Positions 42,433-51,227 of a DNA stretch of 64,000 nucleotides are shown piece after piece; positions within the stretch are counted from its first letter, which is position 1; each line of letters starts with the position of its first letter. The stretch lies in assembly GCA_965249835.1 (NCBI GenBank), contig CBDFMY010000003.1, positions 620,001 through 684,000 of the forward strand, given 5' to 3'. The DNA is from JAHRAW01 sp965249835. GTDB taxonomy: Bacteria > Pseudomonadota > Gammaproteobacteria > Arenicellales > Poriferihabitantaceae. A program made the position numbers and the translations under genes. The notes under the pieces are model-generated. The model searched no databases, was not told where the DNA came from, and saw nothing but the letters and a program-made list of their open reading frames with translations.

Positions 42433-44529
42433 ATGAGCAAACAAGATGCGGAAGCCTTGCTACAGCGGGCACTCAATAATCCCGATGCTGTATTTCGAGA
42501 GGGCCAATGGGAGGCAATAAACGCGCTGGTCAACGAGCGGAAAAAGCTTCTCCTGGTACAGCGAACCGGCTGGGGAAAGAGTTCGGTGTATTTTATTGGT
42601 ACTCGGTTGCTTAGAGACCGTGGTTTTGGGCCAACCATTATTGTGTCGCCTTTACTGGCCTTGATGCGAAACCAGATCGATGCAGCCAACAACTTGGGTA
42701 TAGAAGCCATTACACTCAATTCTACTAACCGTGATGAATGGCCCGCATTAATACATCAAGTCCAGGCTGATCAAGCTGATTGTTTGCTCATTTCTCCCGA
42801 GCGCCTGGCAAATGAAGACTTTATAAATGAAGTGCTGCTACCCATCGCTGACAAGATTGGTTTGTTGGTCGTGGATGAGGCGCACTGTATTTCTGATTGG
42901 GGGCATGACTTCAGGCCGGATTACCGCAGGCTTCTTAATATCCTAAAGCAGATGCCGCCAAATATGCCAGTACTGGGCACAACGGCAACTGCCAACAACC
43001 GCGTAATAGAAGATGTTATCGGGCAGCTAGGTGATATGGATGTTTTACGTGGCCCGTTGGTACGTGAAAGCCTTACCCTGCAAAACATCACATTGCCTGA
43101 TCAGGCTAGTCGATTAGCTTGGCTATCCATCAATATTCCCAAGCTGGATTTGGCCGGTATTGTCTACGTACTGACTAAACGCGATGCGGAGCAGGTGACT
43201 TCATGGCTGCAATCCCAGGGTATAGATGCAGCAGCCTATTACAGCGGTGTAGAGTGCGAAGGTTTTGCCAACTCCGATGCATACCGGCGGAATTTGGAGG
43301 AGCGTTTACTCAATAACAATATCAAGGTATTGGTAGCCACTACGGCATTAGGTATGGGTTATGACAAACCAGATTTAGGCTTTGTTATTCACTATCAGGC
43401 ACCAGGTTCCATCGTAGCCTATTACCAGCAAGTGGGTCGTGCAGGGCGTGGCATAGAACAATCCCATGGTGTGCTATTAGCCGGGCATGAAGATGAGCGG
43501 ATTCATGAGTTTTTCCGACGTTCCGCCTTTCCCAGTGAAGAACAGGTCAATGCCATGTTAGCGGCGCTGGGAGATTCGGACGGGCTATCCATCGTAAAGC
43601 TGCAGGAATACCTAAACCTCCGTAAGGGTCAAATCGACAAGGTGCTTAAATTTCTGAGTGTAGAAAACCCGGCCCCTGTGATTAAAGATGGCCCCAGGTG
43701 GCATCGTACGCCGGTTCATTTTCAGATGGATCATGAGCGTATAGCCCATCTCTCTGGCCAGCGCGAACAGGAATGGGTCGAAGTGCAGGCCTACATAAAT
43801 ACCACAGGTTGCCTCATGGAATACCTTCGTAGTGCACTGGATGATCCGGCCTCAGAGCCCTGTAGTAAGTGTGCAAATTGCATAGGCAGTCCAATCTTCA
43901 GCCGGGATATTGACCGAACAGTAGGTATAGCAGCCGCCCAGCACCTGAAACACTCGGCATTTGTGTTCAAACACAAAATACAGGTGGCGGCCGATGCCTT
44001 TCCGATCTACGGTTTTCGCGGCAACTTGCCCGCACACCTGCAAGCGTCAGACGGTAGAATCCTTAGTCGCTGGGGCGATGCCGGTTGGGGCGGTCTGGTT
44101 GAGAGCGATAAACATGCGGGTAGCTTTCGGCAAGAACTTGTTAATGCTACCGCAGAAATGATCACACAAAGATGGCAGCCAAACCCTGCACCACAGTGGG
44201 TAACCTGCGTACCCTCACTGAATCATCCAGCATTAGTGCCAGACTTCGCCCAGCGCCTTGCTGCCAAACTGGGTCTATCCTTTGTTACCGTTATTACCAA
44301 AACGCTCGACAACGAACAGCAGAAGTTTCAGCAAAACCGTTACCACCAGTGCCGTAACCTCGATGGGGCCTTCGCCGTGGCCGAGCAGCTTCCTGCTGGC
44401 CCGGTGTTACTGGTGGATGACGTTATTGACTCAGGCTGGACGGTAACCGTCTTAGCGGCATTATTATGCCAACAGGGATGTGAGGCTGTTTACCCAGTCG
44501 CCCTGGCCTCAACCAGTACAGGTGATTAG
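42433..44529 (+). CDS. RecQ-like helicase fused to a phosphoribosyltransferase domain (ShosT-like)
   Basis: 698 residues. Helicase part: RTGWGKSSVYF (Walker A) near residue 44, VVDEAHCISDWGHDFRP (DEAH) near 146, LGTTATANNR, ATTALGMGYDKPDLGFVIHY and QQVGRAGR near 335; then a RecQ-type zinc motif CSKCANC near 476. The last ~190 residues hold a type I phosphoribosyltransferase fold ending in the PRPP-binding loop PVLLVDDVIDSGWT near 657-670. The stop is directly followed by the ATG of a DprA-like gene. In ShosTA toxin-antitoxin systems a PRTase-domain toxin is paired with a DprA-like antitoxin, so this is read as a ShosT-like effector. Codon use differs from the chromosome. Confidence 0.85.
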   Translation: MSKQDAEALLQRALNNPDAVFREGQWEAINALVNERKKLLLVQRTGWGKSSVYFIGTRLLRDRGFGPTIIVSPLLALMRNQIDAANNLGIEAITLNSTNRDEWPALIHQVQADQADCLLISPERLANEDFINEVLLPIADKIGLLVVDEAHCISDWGHDFRPDYRRLLNILKQMPPNMPVLGTTATANNRVIEDVIGQLGDMDVLRGPLVRESLTLQNITLPDQASRLAWLSINIPKLDLAGIVYVLTKRDAEQVTSWLQSQGIDAAAYYSGVECEGFANSDAYRRNLEERLLNNNIKVLVATTALGMGYDKPDLGFVIHYQAPGSIVAYYQQVGRAGRGIEQSHGVLLAGHEDERIHEFFRRSAFPSEEQVNAMLAALGDSDGLSIVKLQEYLNLRKGQIDKVLKFLSVENPAPVIKDGPRWHRTPVHFQMDHERIAHLSGQREQEWVEVQAYINTTGCLMEYLRSALDDPASEPCSKCANCIGSPIFSRDIDRTVGIAAAQHLKHSAFVFKHKIQVAADAFPIYGFRGNLPAHLQASDGRILSRWGDAGWGGLVESDKHAGSFRQELVNATAEMITQRWQPNPAPQWVTCVPSLNHPALVPDFAQRLAAKLGLSFVTVITKTLDNEQQKFQQNRYHQCRNLDGAFAVAEQLPAGPVLLVDDVIDSGWTVTVLAALLCQQGCEAVYPVALASTSTGD

Positions 44530-45918
44530 ATGAGTTTATTAGCCAATACTCAGGCCGTACTGCTGCTAACGGCCTATTTTAACAAGGCCAGCGATGCAGC
44601 AGTTCGCCCACTGACCAACAAAGAATGGGGGAAATTTGCACTCTGGCTGAAAGATAAGGGGCTTCGGCCGGAAAGTCTGTTAACGGGAAAAACCGCCGAG
44701 TTGTTGGTTGGTTGGAGCGATAGCAAAATGTCACTTGATCGCTTGGAACAGTTAATGAATCGCGGCTCAGCCATGGCTCTGGCTGTTGAAAAATGGAGTC
44801 GAGCAGGCCTGTGGATTATTACCCGCTCGGACCCAGACTATCCCCAGCGCTTGAAAAAGCGCCTCAAAAATGATTCGCCTCCGATACTCTTCGGTTGTGG
44901 TAATCGCAGTATTCTCAATCAAGGTGGTATTGCCGTTATTGGTTCCCGTAATACCAGTGAGGCCGACCTGACATTTAGTCGCGACCTTGGGATAAAAACA
45001 GCGGAAGGTGCATTTTCAATCGTCTCCGGTGGTGCCCGTGGAGTGGATGAAGCGGCCATGCTAGGCGCACTGGAGACTGAAGGTACGGTAATTGGCGTAA
45101 TGGCCGATAGCTTGTTAAAGGTCAGTAGCAGTCGTAAATATCGACAACATATTATGAACAATAACCTGGTGTTGATCTCACCCTTCTACCCCGAAGCCGG
45201 GTTTAGTCCGGGTAACGCCATGCAGCGTAACAAATACATCTATTGCCTTTCCGATTCAGCTATTGCCGTGCATTCCGGCACCAAAGGCGGCACTTGGAAT
45301 GGGGCAATTGAGAACATCAACAAACAATGGGTACCGCTGTGGGTAAAAGAAACCCAGGATTCGGAAGCAGGTAATGCTCAACTGGTTGCGAAAGGTGCTC
45401 GCTGGTTACCCCAATCCATCGATGATTTTACTGTGGATGGCTTGCTTATAGATCTTCCATCAAATCCAGCACGGGAAGCAAAAGATTCCCCGCTTTCTCA
45501 GAACCTCTCGACTAGAGAGCCAGTATCAGATTATCAACCAGAGGAGGCATTGGTTGAAACTGAGCTAAGCACTCTAAAGGCCGAAGAGCCAGAAAATGCG
45601 GAACAAAATAGTGAAGAAAAAGGCACCGAAACATCTACCGGCGCTGATAAGGTCTTACCAAAAGCTGAATTGGTTGAACAAGAAGGGCCAATAAAGCTGC
45701 AGGACGCGAGTTTTTATGGCTTGTTTCTTCTAAAAATACAAACCCTCTGCCAGCAGCAGGCACTTGGTATTGATGAGTTAATGACCGCAACAGATTTACA
45801 CAAAAGCCAGTTAACAGCCTGGCTAAAGCAAGCGGTTGAAGAAGGAAAGGTTAACAAACTCAACCGTCCGGTTCGGTACCAGTGGGCAGAAAATAAACAG
45901 CAGGACTTTCTCAATTAA
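44530..45918 (+). CDS. DprA-like Rossmann-fold protein (ShosA-like)
   Basis: 462 residues, start immediately after the helicase stop. N-terminal helical region with DPDYPQRLKKRL, DprA/Smf Rossmann core with AVIGSRNTSEADLTFSR near residue 135, SIVSGGARGVDEAAMLGAL near 162, and SGTKGGTWNGAIE near 255. Then an acidic low-complexity linker (residues ~320-390) and a C-terminal winged-helix-like segment (LGIDELMTATDLHKSQLTAWL). True DprA loads RecA on incoming single-stranded DNA. Here the pairing with a PRTase-helicase points to an antitoxin or sensor in a ShosTA-like system. Confidence 0.85.
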   Translation: MSLLANTQAVLLLTAYFNKASDAAVRPLTNKEWGKFALWLKDKGLRPESLLTGKTAELLVGWSDSKMSLDRLEQLMNRGSAMALAVEKWSRAGLWIITRSDPDYPQRLKKRLKNDSPPILFGCGNRSILNQGGIAVIGSRNTSEADLTFSRDLGIKTAEGAFSIVSGGARGVDEAAMLGALETEGTVIGVMADSLLKVSSSRKYRQHIMNNNLVLISPFYPEAGFSPGNAMQRNKYIYCLSDSAIAVHSGTKGGTWNGAIENINKQWVPLWVKETQDSEAGNAQLVAKGARWLPQSIDDFTVDGLLIDLPSNPAREAKDSPLSQNLSTREPVSDYQPEEALVETELSTLKAEEPENAEQNSEEKGTETSTGADKVLPKAELVEQEGPIKLQDASFYGLFLLKIQTLCQQQALGIDELMTATDLHKSQLTAWLKQAVEEGKVNKLNRPVRYQWAENKQQDFLN

Positions 45919-45942
45919 CGACGCGAGAAAATAAGGTTAATA

Positions 45943-46059
45943 ATGGAAACAGCAAAACTAAAAAAATTCGCCCAATTCGCGCGCCGCAGTTTGCTGGAGC
46001 AGGTGGGCAACAAGCTTAAACCGGTGCTGGCACCGGATAGCTCCAAACACCGGATTTGA
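45943..46059 (+). pseudogene. N-terminal stub of a BREX-type pglX methyltransferase
   Basis: 38 codons beginning METAKLKKFAQFARRSLLEQVGNKL, a pattern seen at the start of PglX-type adenine methyltransferases, then TGA. The rest of the ~1,200-residue gene is missing and the DNA passes into an hsdM-tail fragment 12 bp later. Evidence that a BREX locus or a lone pglX was once here. Confidence 0.65.
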
Positions 46060-46070
46060 CCATAGCTCAG

Positions 46071-46109
46071 GAAAGCGAGGGGTTGTTGGATGAGATTATG
46101 GACGAGTAG
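46071..46109 (+). pseudogene. hsdM 3'-end fragment (scar 2)
   Basis: Thirteen codons read ESEGLLDEIMDE then TAG, matching the end of the intact hsdM (ESEGLLDEIIK). The downstream CCGATGATGCCACTATGCAAGGCT resembles the DNA after the scars at 56.40 and 57.60 kb. Marks a junction between the pglX stub and the palindromic repeat array. Confidence 0.7.
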
Positions 46110-46121
46110 CCGATGATGCCA

Positions 46122-46290
46122 CTATGCAAGGCTGCCTTTAGTATGGAGGAAAAATCCGGCTATAGTAAAGGCAGCGTTTAGTATGGGAGACATATCGGGC
46201 TATAGTAAAGGCAGCGTTTAGTATGGGAGACATATCGGGCTATAGTAAAGGTAGCCTTTACTATGGGAGAAAAGTATAGATAGCCAACAA
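46122..46290. repeat. Array of 40-bp palindromic repeats
   Basis: About three and a half direct copies of a 40-bp unit containing CTATAGTAAAGGCAGC, GTTTAGTATGGGAGA and CATATCGGG. In the last copy the arms are a perfect inverted repeat, ATAGTAAAGG (46242-46251) and CCTTTACTAT (46255-46264), with a 3-nt loop. In the middle copies the right arm reads GTTTAGTAT. Related sequence follows the hsdM scar at 56.43-56.53 kb. No spacer diversity, so not CRISPR. Confidence 0.85.
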
Positions 46291-46399
46291 CTTGGGGGGC
46301 ATCCTGCACGAGATGGCCAAGCAAGCCCGCAACCGGAAGTTTATATATCAGAGTTATATTGATTTGTTTCAGGATGTCGCGCCAGAGACGGAGAAGTGA
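46280..46399 (+). pseudogene. C-terminal relic of an unidentified gene
   Basis: After an in-frame TAG, 39 codons run IANNLGGILHEMAKQARN, RKFIYQSYIDLFQDV and APETEK to TGA without a start near the beginning. It looks like a real helical C-terminus rather than random DNA but I cannot name the family. Squeezed between the palindromic array and the next hsdM scar. Confidence 0.4.
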
Positions 46400-46410
46400 T
46401 TATTTATTTC

Positions 46411-46497
46411 GAGAAAGAAATCCGTACCAATATTTTGGCATTGGAGAAGGAAAGAGAAGGGTTGTTGGATATAATTATGAGAGAGGACAAGAAATGA
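46411..46497 (+). pseudogene. hsdM 3'-end fragment (scar 3) coupled to the ATPase gene
   Basis: EIRTNILALEKEREGLLDIIM and REDKK, ending TGA at 46495-46497, match the hsdM C-terminus. The TGA overlaps the ATPase start (ATGA at 46494), so the ancestral layout was probably hsdM coupled to the ATPase gene coupled to hsdS. Confidence 0.75.
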
Positions 46498-48152
46498 CAA
46501 CTAAGCCGTTAATAACTTTGACAATCCCTACTAATGAGCATCCCGATGCTCTAGGTGGTGCTGAAGATGTTTCATCAGCACAGCAATCAATTACCATTGA
46601 ACTAAACAATGGTTCAAATTTATTCGTGGTTGGACCTAATGGATCAGGTAAATCTGCGCTTATGAATTTGTGGTCTCGGAGTTCAGATAACAACATAAAA
46701 GTAATCCGGGCACAAAGGAAAAACTGGATGGAGTCCAGCACCGTAAACATATTGCCACAGCAACGCGTGGATGTGGATAGAAATTATAGTAGTTCTCAAC
46801 GTAAGGTTGCTTCCAGATACACCGACTATTATGCAGACGCTATGATTAATACTGCTTTATTTGATTTGGTTGAAAGTGAAAATCTCATAGGACGAAAAGT
46901 CCTGAAAGCAATTGATGACCATATTCCTGATGTTGAAGAGAAATTCAGCAAAAGGAACAGGCCAATTCACATAATCAGCAAAATTCTTGTGCGTGGTTTG
47001 CTCAATGTAAAAATTACAATAGATGAAAAACAAACGGTCCAAGCAACTAGAGATGGAAAAACATATGAAGTAGCGCAACTTTCCGACGGAGAACGAAATG
47101 CGTTGATTTTATCTTGTAACATTTTGTGTTCTTCTGCAGGAACGATTTTTTTCATAGACGAACCCGAACAACATCTTCATCGCTCGATCGCATCGCCACT
47201 GTTATCAGCATTGATTAGCGAACGACCAGATTGTGCATTCGTTATTTTTACGCATGAATTATCCTTGGTAGAGACAATAGAAGAAGCCAAAGTGTTAGTG
47301 CTTCATGATTGTAGTTGGACAGGAGAAAATCCAACAGCATGGGATTGCAATCTACTGCAACCAAATGAAGATATTCCAAATAATGTAAGGCGAGCAATTC
47401 TCGGCGGTAGGAAGAAAATTCTGTTTGTTGAGGGAGAAGATACAAGTTTAGATCGTCGTCTATATGAAGTGATGTATCCTGATTTCACAATACACCCAGC
47501 GGGATCCTGTTCTGAAGTTAAACAGGCGGTGCGCGGTTTAAAGGACTCCTCTAATATTAATTGGATTGAAGCTTATGGCATTATTGACCACGATGGGAGA
47601 AGTGAAGAAGATATTCAAAAATTGGAAAAGGAAAGCATATTTGCTTTGCGTGAATTCTCCGTAGAATCTTTGTTTTACGGAGAATCAGCGCGTAACATTA
47701 TCGCAAAAAACAAGGCAAGAGAACTTGGCAAAGAAGTAGCAGAATTACTTCACCAAGCCAAAGAAAATGCATTATCAGTTTTATCCAATCATCGTGATCG
47801 GTTGGCATGGCGAAGATGTTATTTTGAGATTCGACAAAGAGCAATAAGGGAAATTACCAAATTGGAAGAGATTTCAGAAAGCCATACCAACCCAATAGAA
47901 ATTAGCTTCCCATCCCCATTTACCGAAGAATTGAAACGGTTCCAAGCATCCATGGAAAAGAGGGACATTGATGCTTTGATAGCACGTTATCCTGTTCGGG
48001 AGACTGGGCTTTTAGATAGGATTGCGAAGGCATTTCATTATCAAACTAGTAATGATTACGAGTCAGCAGTGGTAGCGTGTGTAAAAAACGATGAACAGTT
48101 TAGACAGGATTTGAAAAGCAGATTGCCTGCTATCGGCGGTGGGATCGGATAA
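46494..48152 (+). CDS. ABC-type ATPase with C-terminal DUF4435/TOPRIM-like domain
   Basis: 552 residues from ATG 46494, ribosome site GAGAGG. ATPase: FVVGPNGSGKSALMNLWS (Walker A) near residue 44, signature QLSDGERNALIL near 196, Walker B TIFFIDEPEQHLH near 217 and switch His in IFTHELS near 250. C-terminal domain: KKILFVEGEDTSLDRRLY near 309 and YGIIDHDGRSEED near 361, the Glu and DxD pattern of TOPRIM-like nucleases (DUF4435). Related to OLD-type defence ATPases. It overlaps the hsdM-tail stop upstream and hsdS downstream (TAATG). A role as an effector tied to the restriction system, like PrrC in EcoprrI, is inference. AT-rich. Confidence 0.83.
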   Translation: MTTKPLITLTIPTNEHPDALGGAEDVSSAQQSITIELNNGSNLFVVGPNGSGKSALMNLWSRSSDNNIKVIRAQRKNWMESSTVNILPQQRVDVDRNYSSSQRKVASRYTDYYADAMINTALFDLVESENLIGRKVLKAIDDHIPDVEEKFSKRNRPIHIISKILVRGLLNVKITIDEKQTVQATRDGKTYEVAQLSDGERNALILSCNILCSSAGTIFFIDEPEQHLHRSIASPLLSALISERPDCAFVIFTHELSLVETIEEAKVLVLHDCSWTGENPTAWDCNLLQPNEDIPNNVRRAILGGRKKILFVEGEDTSLDRRLYEVMYPDFTIHPAGSCSEVKQAVRGLKDSSNINWIEAYGIIDHDGRSEEDIQKLEKESIFALREFSVESLFYGESARNIIAKNKARELGKEVAELLHQAKENALSVLSNHRDRLAWRRCYFEIRQRAIREITKLEEISESHTNPIEISFPSPFTEELKRFQASMEKRDIDALIARYPVRETGLLDRIAKAFHYQTSNDYESAVVACVKNDEQFRQDLKSRLPAIGGGIG

Positions 48153-49609
48153 TGCCAGGCAACTTTTCACCCTATTCCTCGATGAAAGATTTTGGCGTTG
48201 CGTGGCTGGGGGAGGTGCCGGCGCATTGGGAGGTTCGGCGGCTCAAGCATTTATGTACTCAGTCCGCGCTCTATGGTGCCAATATAGCCGCCAACTACTA
48301 TGCGGAAACAGGCATTCGATTCCTTCGAACCACCGACATCACTGATGATGGTGTTCTCAAACAAGGCGGGGTGTTTATCCCAAAAGAGTTGGTTTGCGAC
48401 TATCTGCTAAAAGACGGTGATATCCTCATATCGCGTAGTGGCACAGTGGGCCGTTCGTTTCTTTATAAATCCAAACTACACGGCCCTTGTTCCTATGCCG
48501 GATACCTTGTTCGGTTTGTGCTTGCTCCGCTTGTGCTTCCACGATATGTGTTCCTTTTCACCAAAACCCAAGCATTTGCAGGGTTTCTTAGGGTAATGGC
48601 AATTTCGTCAACCATCGAAAACGTCAACGGTGAAAAGTATGCAAATGCCACCTTGCCACTGCCACCCCTCCCCGAACAGGCGGCCATTGTGCGTTATCTG
48701 GATTATATGGAGCGGCGGATTCAGCGTTATGTGCGGGCGAAGCAGAAGTTGGTCAATCTGCTGGCGGAGCAGAAGCAAGCCATCATTCACCGTGCCGTCA
48801 CCCGTGGTCTTGACCCTGATGCTCCTCTTAAACCCTCTGGCGTGGAATGGCTGGGAGATGTGCCGGCGCATTGGGAGGTTGTGCCTCTTAAACATTGGTT
48901 AAACATAAATAAAGCTGTGTTACCCGAAAATACCGATGCTGAATTCAAGTTTTATTACATTGACATCGGTTCAGTCGGAACCGGCATGCTTACGAAAGAT
49001 ATTCAAAGTATTCAATTTAAAGCGGCACCTTCCAGAGCAAGACGCATTGTGAGAAAAGACGACACAATCGTATCTACCGTGAGAACATATTTAAAGTCGG
49101 TTTGGTTTGCAGAAAACCCTAAGGATAATCTTGTAGCATCAACTGGTTTTGCGGTTCTTACACCTCGTCAGAAAACGCTACCCAAGTTAGTGAGCTATGT
49201 AGCGCAGAGTAATTCATTCACTAATCGCGTGACTGCTGAATCGGTTGGTATTGCTTATCCAGCAATCGCTGAAAGTCGGCTTGGCACATTCCATGTAAGC
49301 GTCCCACCCCTTCCCGAACAAACCGCCATCGTCGAATATCTCGACATGACCACCGCCAAGATAGACGCCGTCATCGCTCGCACCCACCGCGAGATTGAAC
49401 TCATCAACGAATACCGCACCCGCTTAATCGCCGATGTAGTCACCGGCAAGGTGGATGTGCGCGATGCGGCAACGAACCTGCCCGACGAAGCGGACGCGAT
49501 GGAAGCGTCGGATGAATCCAACCACCTACCGGATGCCGCCGATGTCTGGGCGGACGGCGATGTGAACGCCAAATTAAACATGGTCGCAGAACCTGAGCAT
49601 GAGGCATGA
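48152..49609 (+). CDS. hsdS: Type I restriction-modification specificity subunit
   Basis: 485 residues. Two half-sites: VAWLGEVPAHWEVRRLKHL near residue 15 and VEWLGDVPAHWEVVPLKHW near 230, each starting a target recognition domain, and the conserved LPPLPEQAAIVRYLDYMERRI and VPPLPEQTAIVEYLDMTTAKI coiled spacers. The last ~45 residues are acidic and unusual (DAMEASDESNHLPDAADVW). Start overlaps the ATPase stop. Determines the target sequence for HsdM and HsdR. Confidence 0.95.
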   Translation: MPGNFSPYSSMKDFGVAWLGEVPAHWEVRRLKHLCTQSALYGANIAANYYAETGIRFLRTTDITDDGVLKQGGVFIPKELVCDYLLKDGDILISRSGTVGRSFLYKSKLHGPCSYAGYLVRFVLAPLVLPRYVFLFTKTQAFAGFLRVMAISSTIENVNGEKYANATLPLPPLPEQAAIVRYLDYMERRIQRYVRAKQKLVNLLAEQKQAIIHRAVTRGLDPDAPLKPSGVEWLGDVPAHWEVVPLKHWLNINKAVLPENTDAEFKFYYIDIGSVGTGMLTKDIQSIQFKAAPSRARRIVRKDDTIVSTVRTYLKSVWFAENPKDNLVASTGFAVLTPRQKTLPKLVSYVAQSNSFTNRVTAESVGIAYPAIAESRLGTFHVSVPPLPEQTAIVEYLDMTTAKIDAVIARTHREIELINEYRTRLIADVVTGKVDVRDAATNLPDEADAMEASDESNHLPDAADVWADGDVNAKLNMVAEPEHEA

Positions 49610-49725
49610 CCGTGCTTCGTGTTGTGCTGATGGATCCGATAACGTATAAACAAGATAGGAACGGCAATCTGTGGTATATTGAAATGTGTTGTAAAATCTC
49701 AGCCACGGTCAACCGCTATAGGTAA
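49606..49725 (+). CDS. Possible 39-residue peptide overlapping the hsdS stop
   Basis: ATG 49606 overlaps the hsdS TGA (ATGA) and opens 39 codons starting MTVLRVVLMDPITYKQ and containing DRNGNLWYIEMCCK. Position suggests translational coupling. No family recognised and no second line of evidence; it may be chance. Confidence 0.25.
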   Translation: MTVLRVVLMDPITYKQDRNGNLWYIEMCCKISATVNRYR

Positions 49726-49793
49726 AGTTGTATTCATAGAGGCGGAACAAGTTCAATCATTATTCATCCCCCAACATCCGTGAGGAATTGCTC

Positions 49794-50738
49794 TTGAACA
49801 CACGAGTTTACCAACTTCACATTGAAGGTCTTCATGAGTCCGAAGGGCAAATCAAAGCGGCGGACCTCATGCGCGTCCTGGATGCGCTCATTGCGACGGC
49901 GAAGTGCGCCACCCGTTTGATGGCTATGGGCGAGGGCAGCGGGAAGGGACCGAAACCCCAATGGCTCAATGCTGCACTTGACTTTACGATAACCGGATTG
50001 AAACCTGGCTCCACGGCTCTTGCTATAGAAGCACCTCAATTTCGTGAGACTGCTTACGAAGAGTTTAGCCAACAGAATCTCTGGCGTGAACAGCCAAATC
50101 TTGACAGCACAGCACTTGATGTCGCTACCATGGCAATCAAAGAAGCGCAGACTGATAATCCTGCTGGCGACCATTTTGACAGCCCGGTGCTTGACGCGAT
50201 TCTAAAATTTAAAAATGCCATCAAATCCCATGACGTCCGTTATGAACTGACCAACCATGGATCGGACCGCGGACAGTTTGTGTTGCAACCATCAGACTAT
50301 GCGCACATCACTGAGCGGTTGAATAAAATCCCACCCCCTAAGGCTTATATCGTGAGTGGACAACTCAATGAAATCAAGCATGGCGACGGTCGCTTCCGTC
50401 TTGTGCTTGGCGACGGCTCGTCACTTCTCGGACGACTTGACCGCACCGCGCTGAACATAGAGGAGTTGCGACCTCTGTGGGGCAAAGAGACGACAGTCGA
50501 GGGTATGGTTCACTTCAAAGTCAGCGGTCAGCCGCGGCTAATTGAGGCGCGCCGTATCGGCAAGCGGCGTGAAGGAGATAGCGTCTTCGAAGAAAAGCCA
50601 TCGGTGGAGAGAGCGGATTCGACAACATTTCTTTCTACGAGCAAAAAAGCCCAGCCCCGTTCCTTTGACCCCATGAAACTTTGGGGATCATGGCCCGGGG
50701 ATGAGCCTATTGAGGAGCTTCTGTCTCATCTGGATTGA
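49794..50738 (+). CDS. Uncharacterised protein encoded with a PIN-domain gene
   Basis: About 314 residues using TTG 49794, 7 nt after a GAGGA ribosome site; a TTG at 49788 is also possible. N-terminal LHESEGQIKAADLMRVLDAL and PQWLNAALDFTITGLKPGSTALAIEAP, middle helical part, then a beta-rich segment PPPKAYIVSGQLNEIK, FRLVLGDGSSLLGRLD and LWGKETTVEGMVHFK that could be an OB-like or barrel fold. The stop overlaps the ribosome site of the PIN gene. Larger than classical VapB antitoxins and without an obvious DNA-binding domain; partner role is inferred from position only. Confidence 0.7.
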   Translation: MNTRVYQLHIEGLHESEGQIKAADLMRVLDALIATAKCATRLMAMGEGSGKGPKPQWLNAALDFTITGLKPGSTALAIEAPQFRETAYEEFSQQNLWREQPNLDSTALDVATMAIKEAQTDNPAGDHFDSPVLDAILKFKNAIKSHDVRYELTNHGSDRGQFVLQPSDYAHITERLNKIPPPKAYIVSGQLNEIKHGDGRFRLVLGDGSSLLGRLDRTALNIEELRPLWGKETTVEGMVHFKVSGQPRLIEARRIGKRREGDSVFEEKPSVERADSTTFLSTSKKAQPRSFDPMKLWGSWPGDEPIEELLSHLD

Positions 50739-50750
50739 GGCGGTTATTTA

Positions 50751-51212
50751 ATGAGCCTCTATCTCTTGGATACTAATATATTGGTTGGCTACATTAGAGG
50801 TGCCACGTGGGCACGCGAGGTGCATGATAAATATAATCTCAGCGACAGCGATGCGATGGTTTTTACTTCCATTATTTGTCATGGAGAAATGCTCGCCCTT
50901 GCCAGAAAGCTGAATTGGGGCAAAAACAAACAGGCTGAGCTTGAAAAAATACTGAACGAAATTTCAATGATTGACATTAACCATAAAGAGATTTTGGACG
51001 CATACGCTCTGATTGATGCTTGGACCCACGGGAAATCCGTGGCATGTCAACAGAGTCCTCCGCCAAAACCGGCTATACCAATGGGACAAAACGATCTATG
51101 GATTGCTGCCACGGCTCGCGCAAGCAATGCTACATTACTGTCAACGGACAAGGATTTTGCTCATTTGAACCGCGTATGGATTGAATATGTCTATGTTGAT
51201 CAAACGAAGTAG
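50751..51212 (+). CDS. PIN-domain ribonuclease-like protein (VapC family)
   Basis: 153 residues. Acidic active-site residues in YLLDTNILVGYIR (Asp 7), SIICHGEMLALARK (Glu near 46), GQNDLWIAATA (Asp near 114) and STDKDFAHL (Asp near 133). Members cut RNA, often as toxins. An insertion with QQSPPPKPAIPMG is unusual before the third acid. Encoded 12 bp after the preceding gene and 15 bp before hsdR. Confidence 0.85.
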   Translation: MSLYLLDTNILVGYIRGATWAREVHDKYNLSDSDAMVFTSIICHGEMLALARKLNWGKNKQAELEKILNEISMIDINHKEILDAYALIDAWTHGKSVACQQSPPPKPAIPMGQNDLWIAATARASNATLLSTDKDFAHLNRVWIEYVYVDQTK

Positions 51213-51227
51213 ATTACACAGAACGAA

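Noticed and set aside
46122..46290. Possible CRISPR array
   Set aside because: The 40-bp units are directly tandem, palindromic and without variable spacers; no cas genes in the window.
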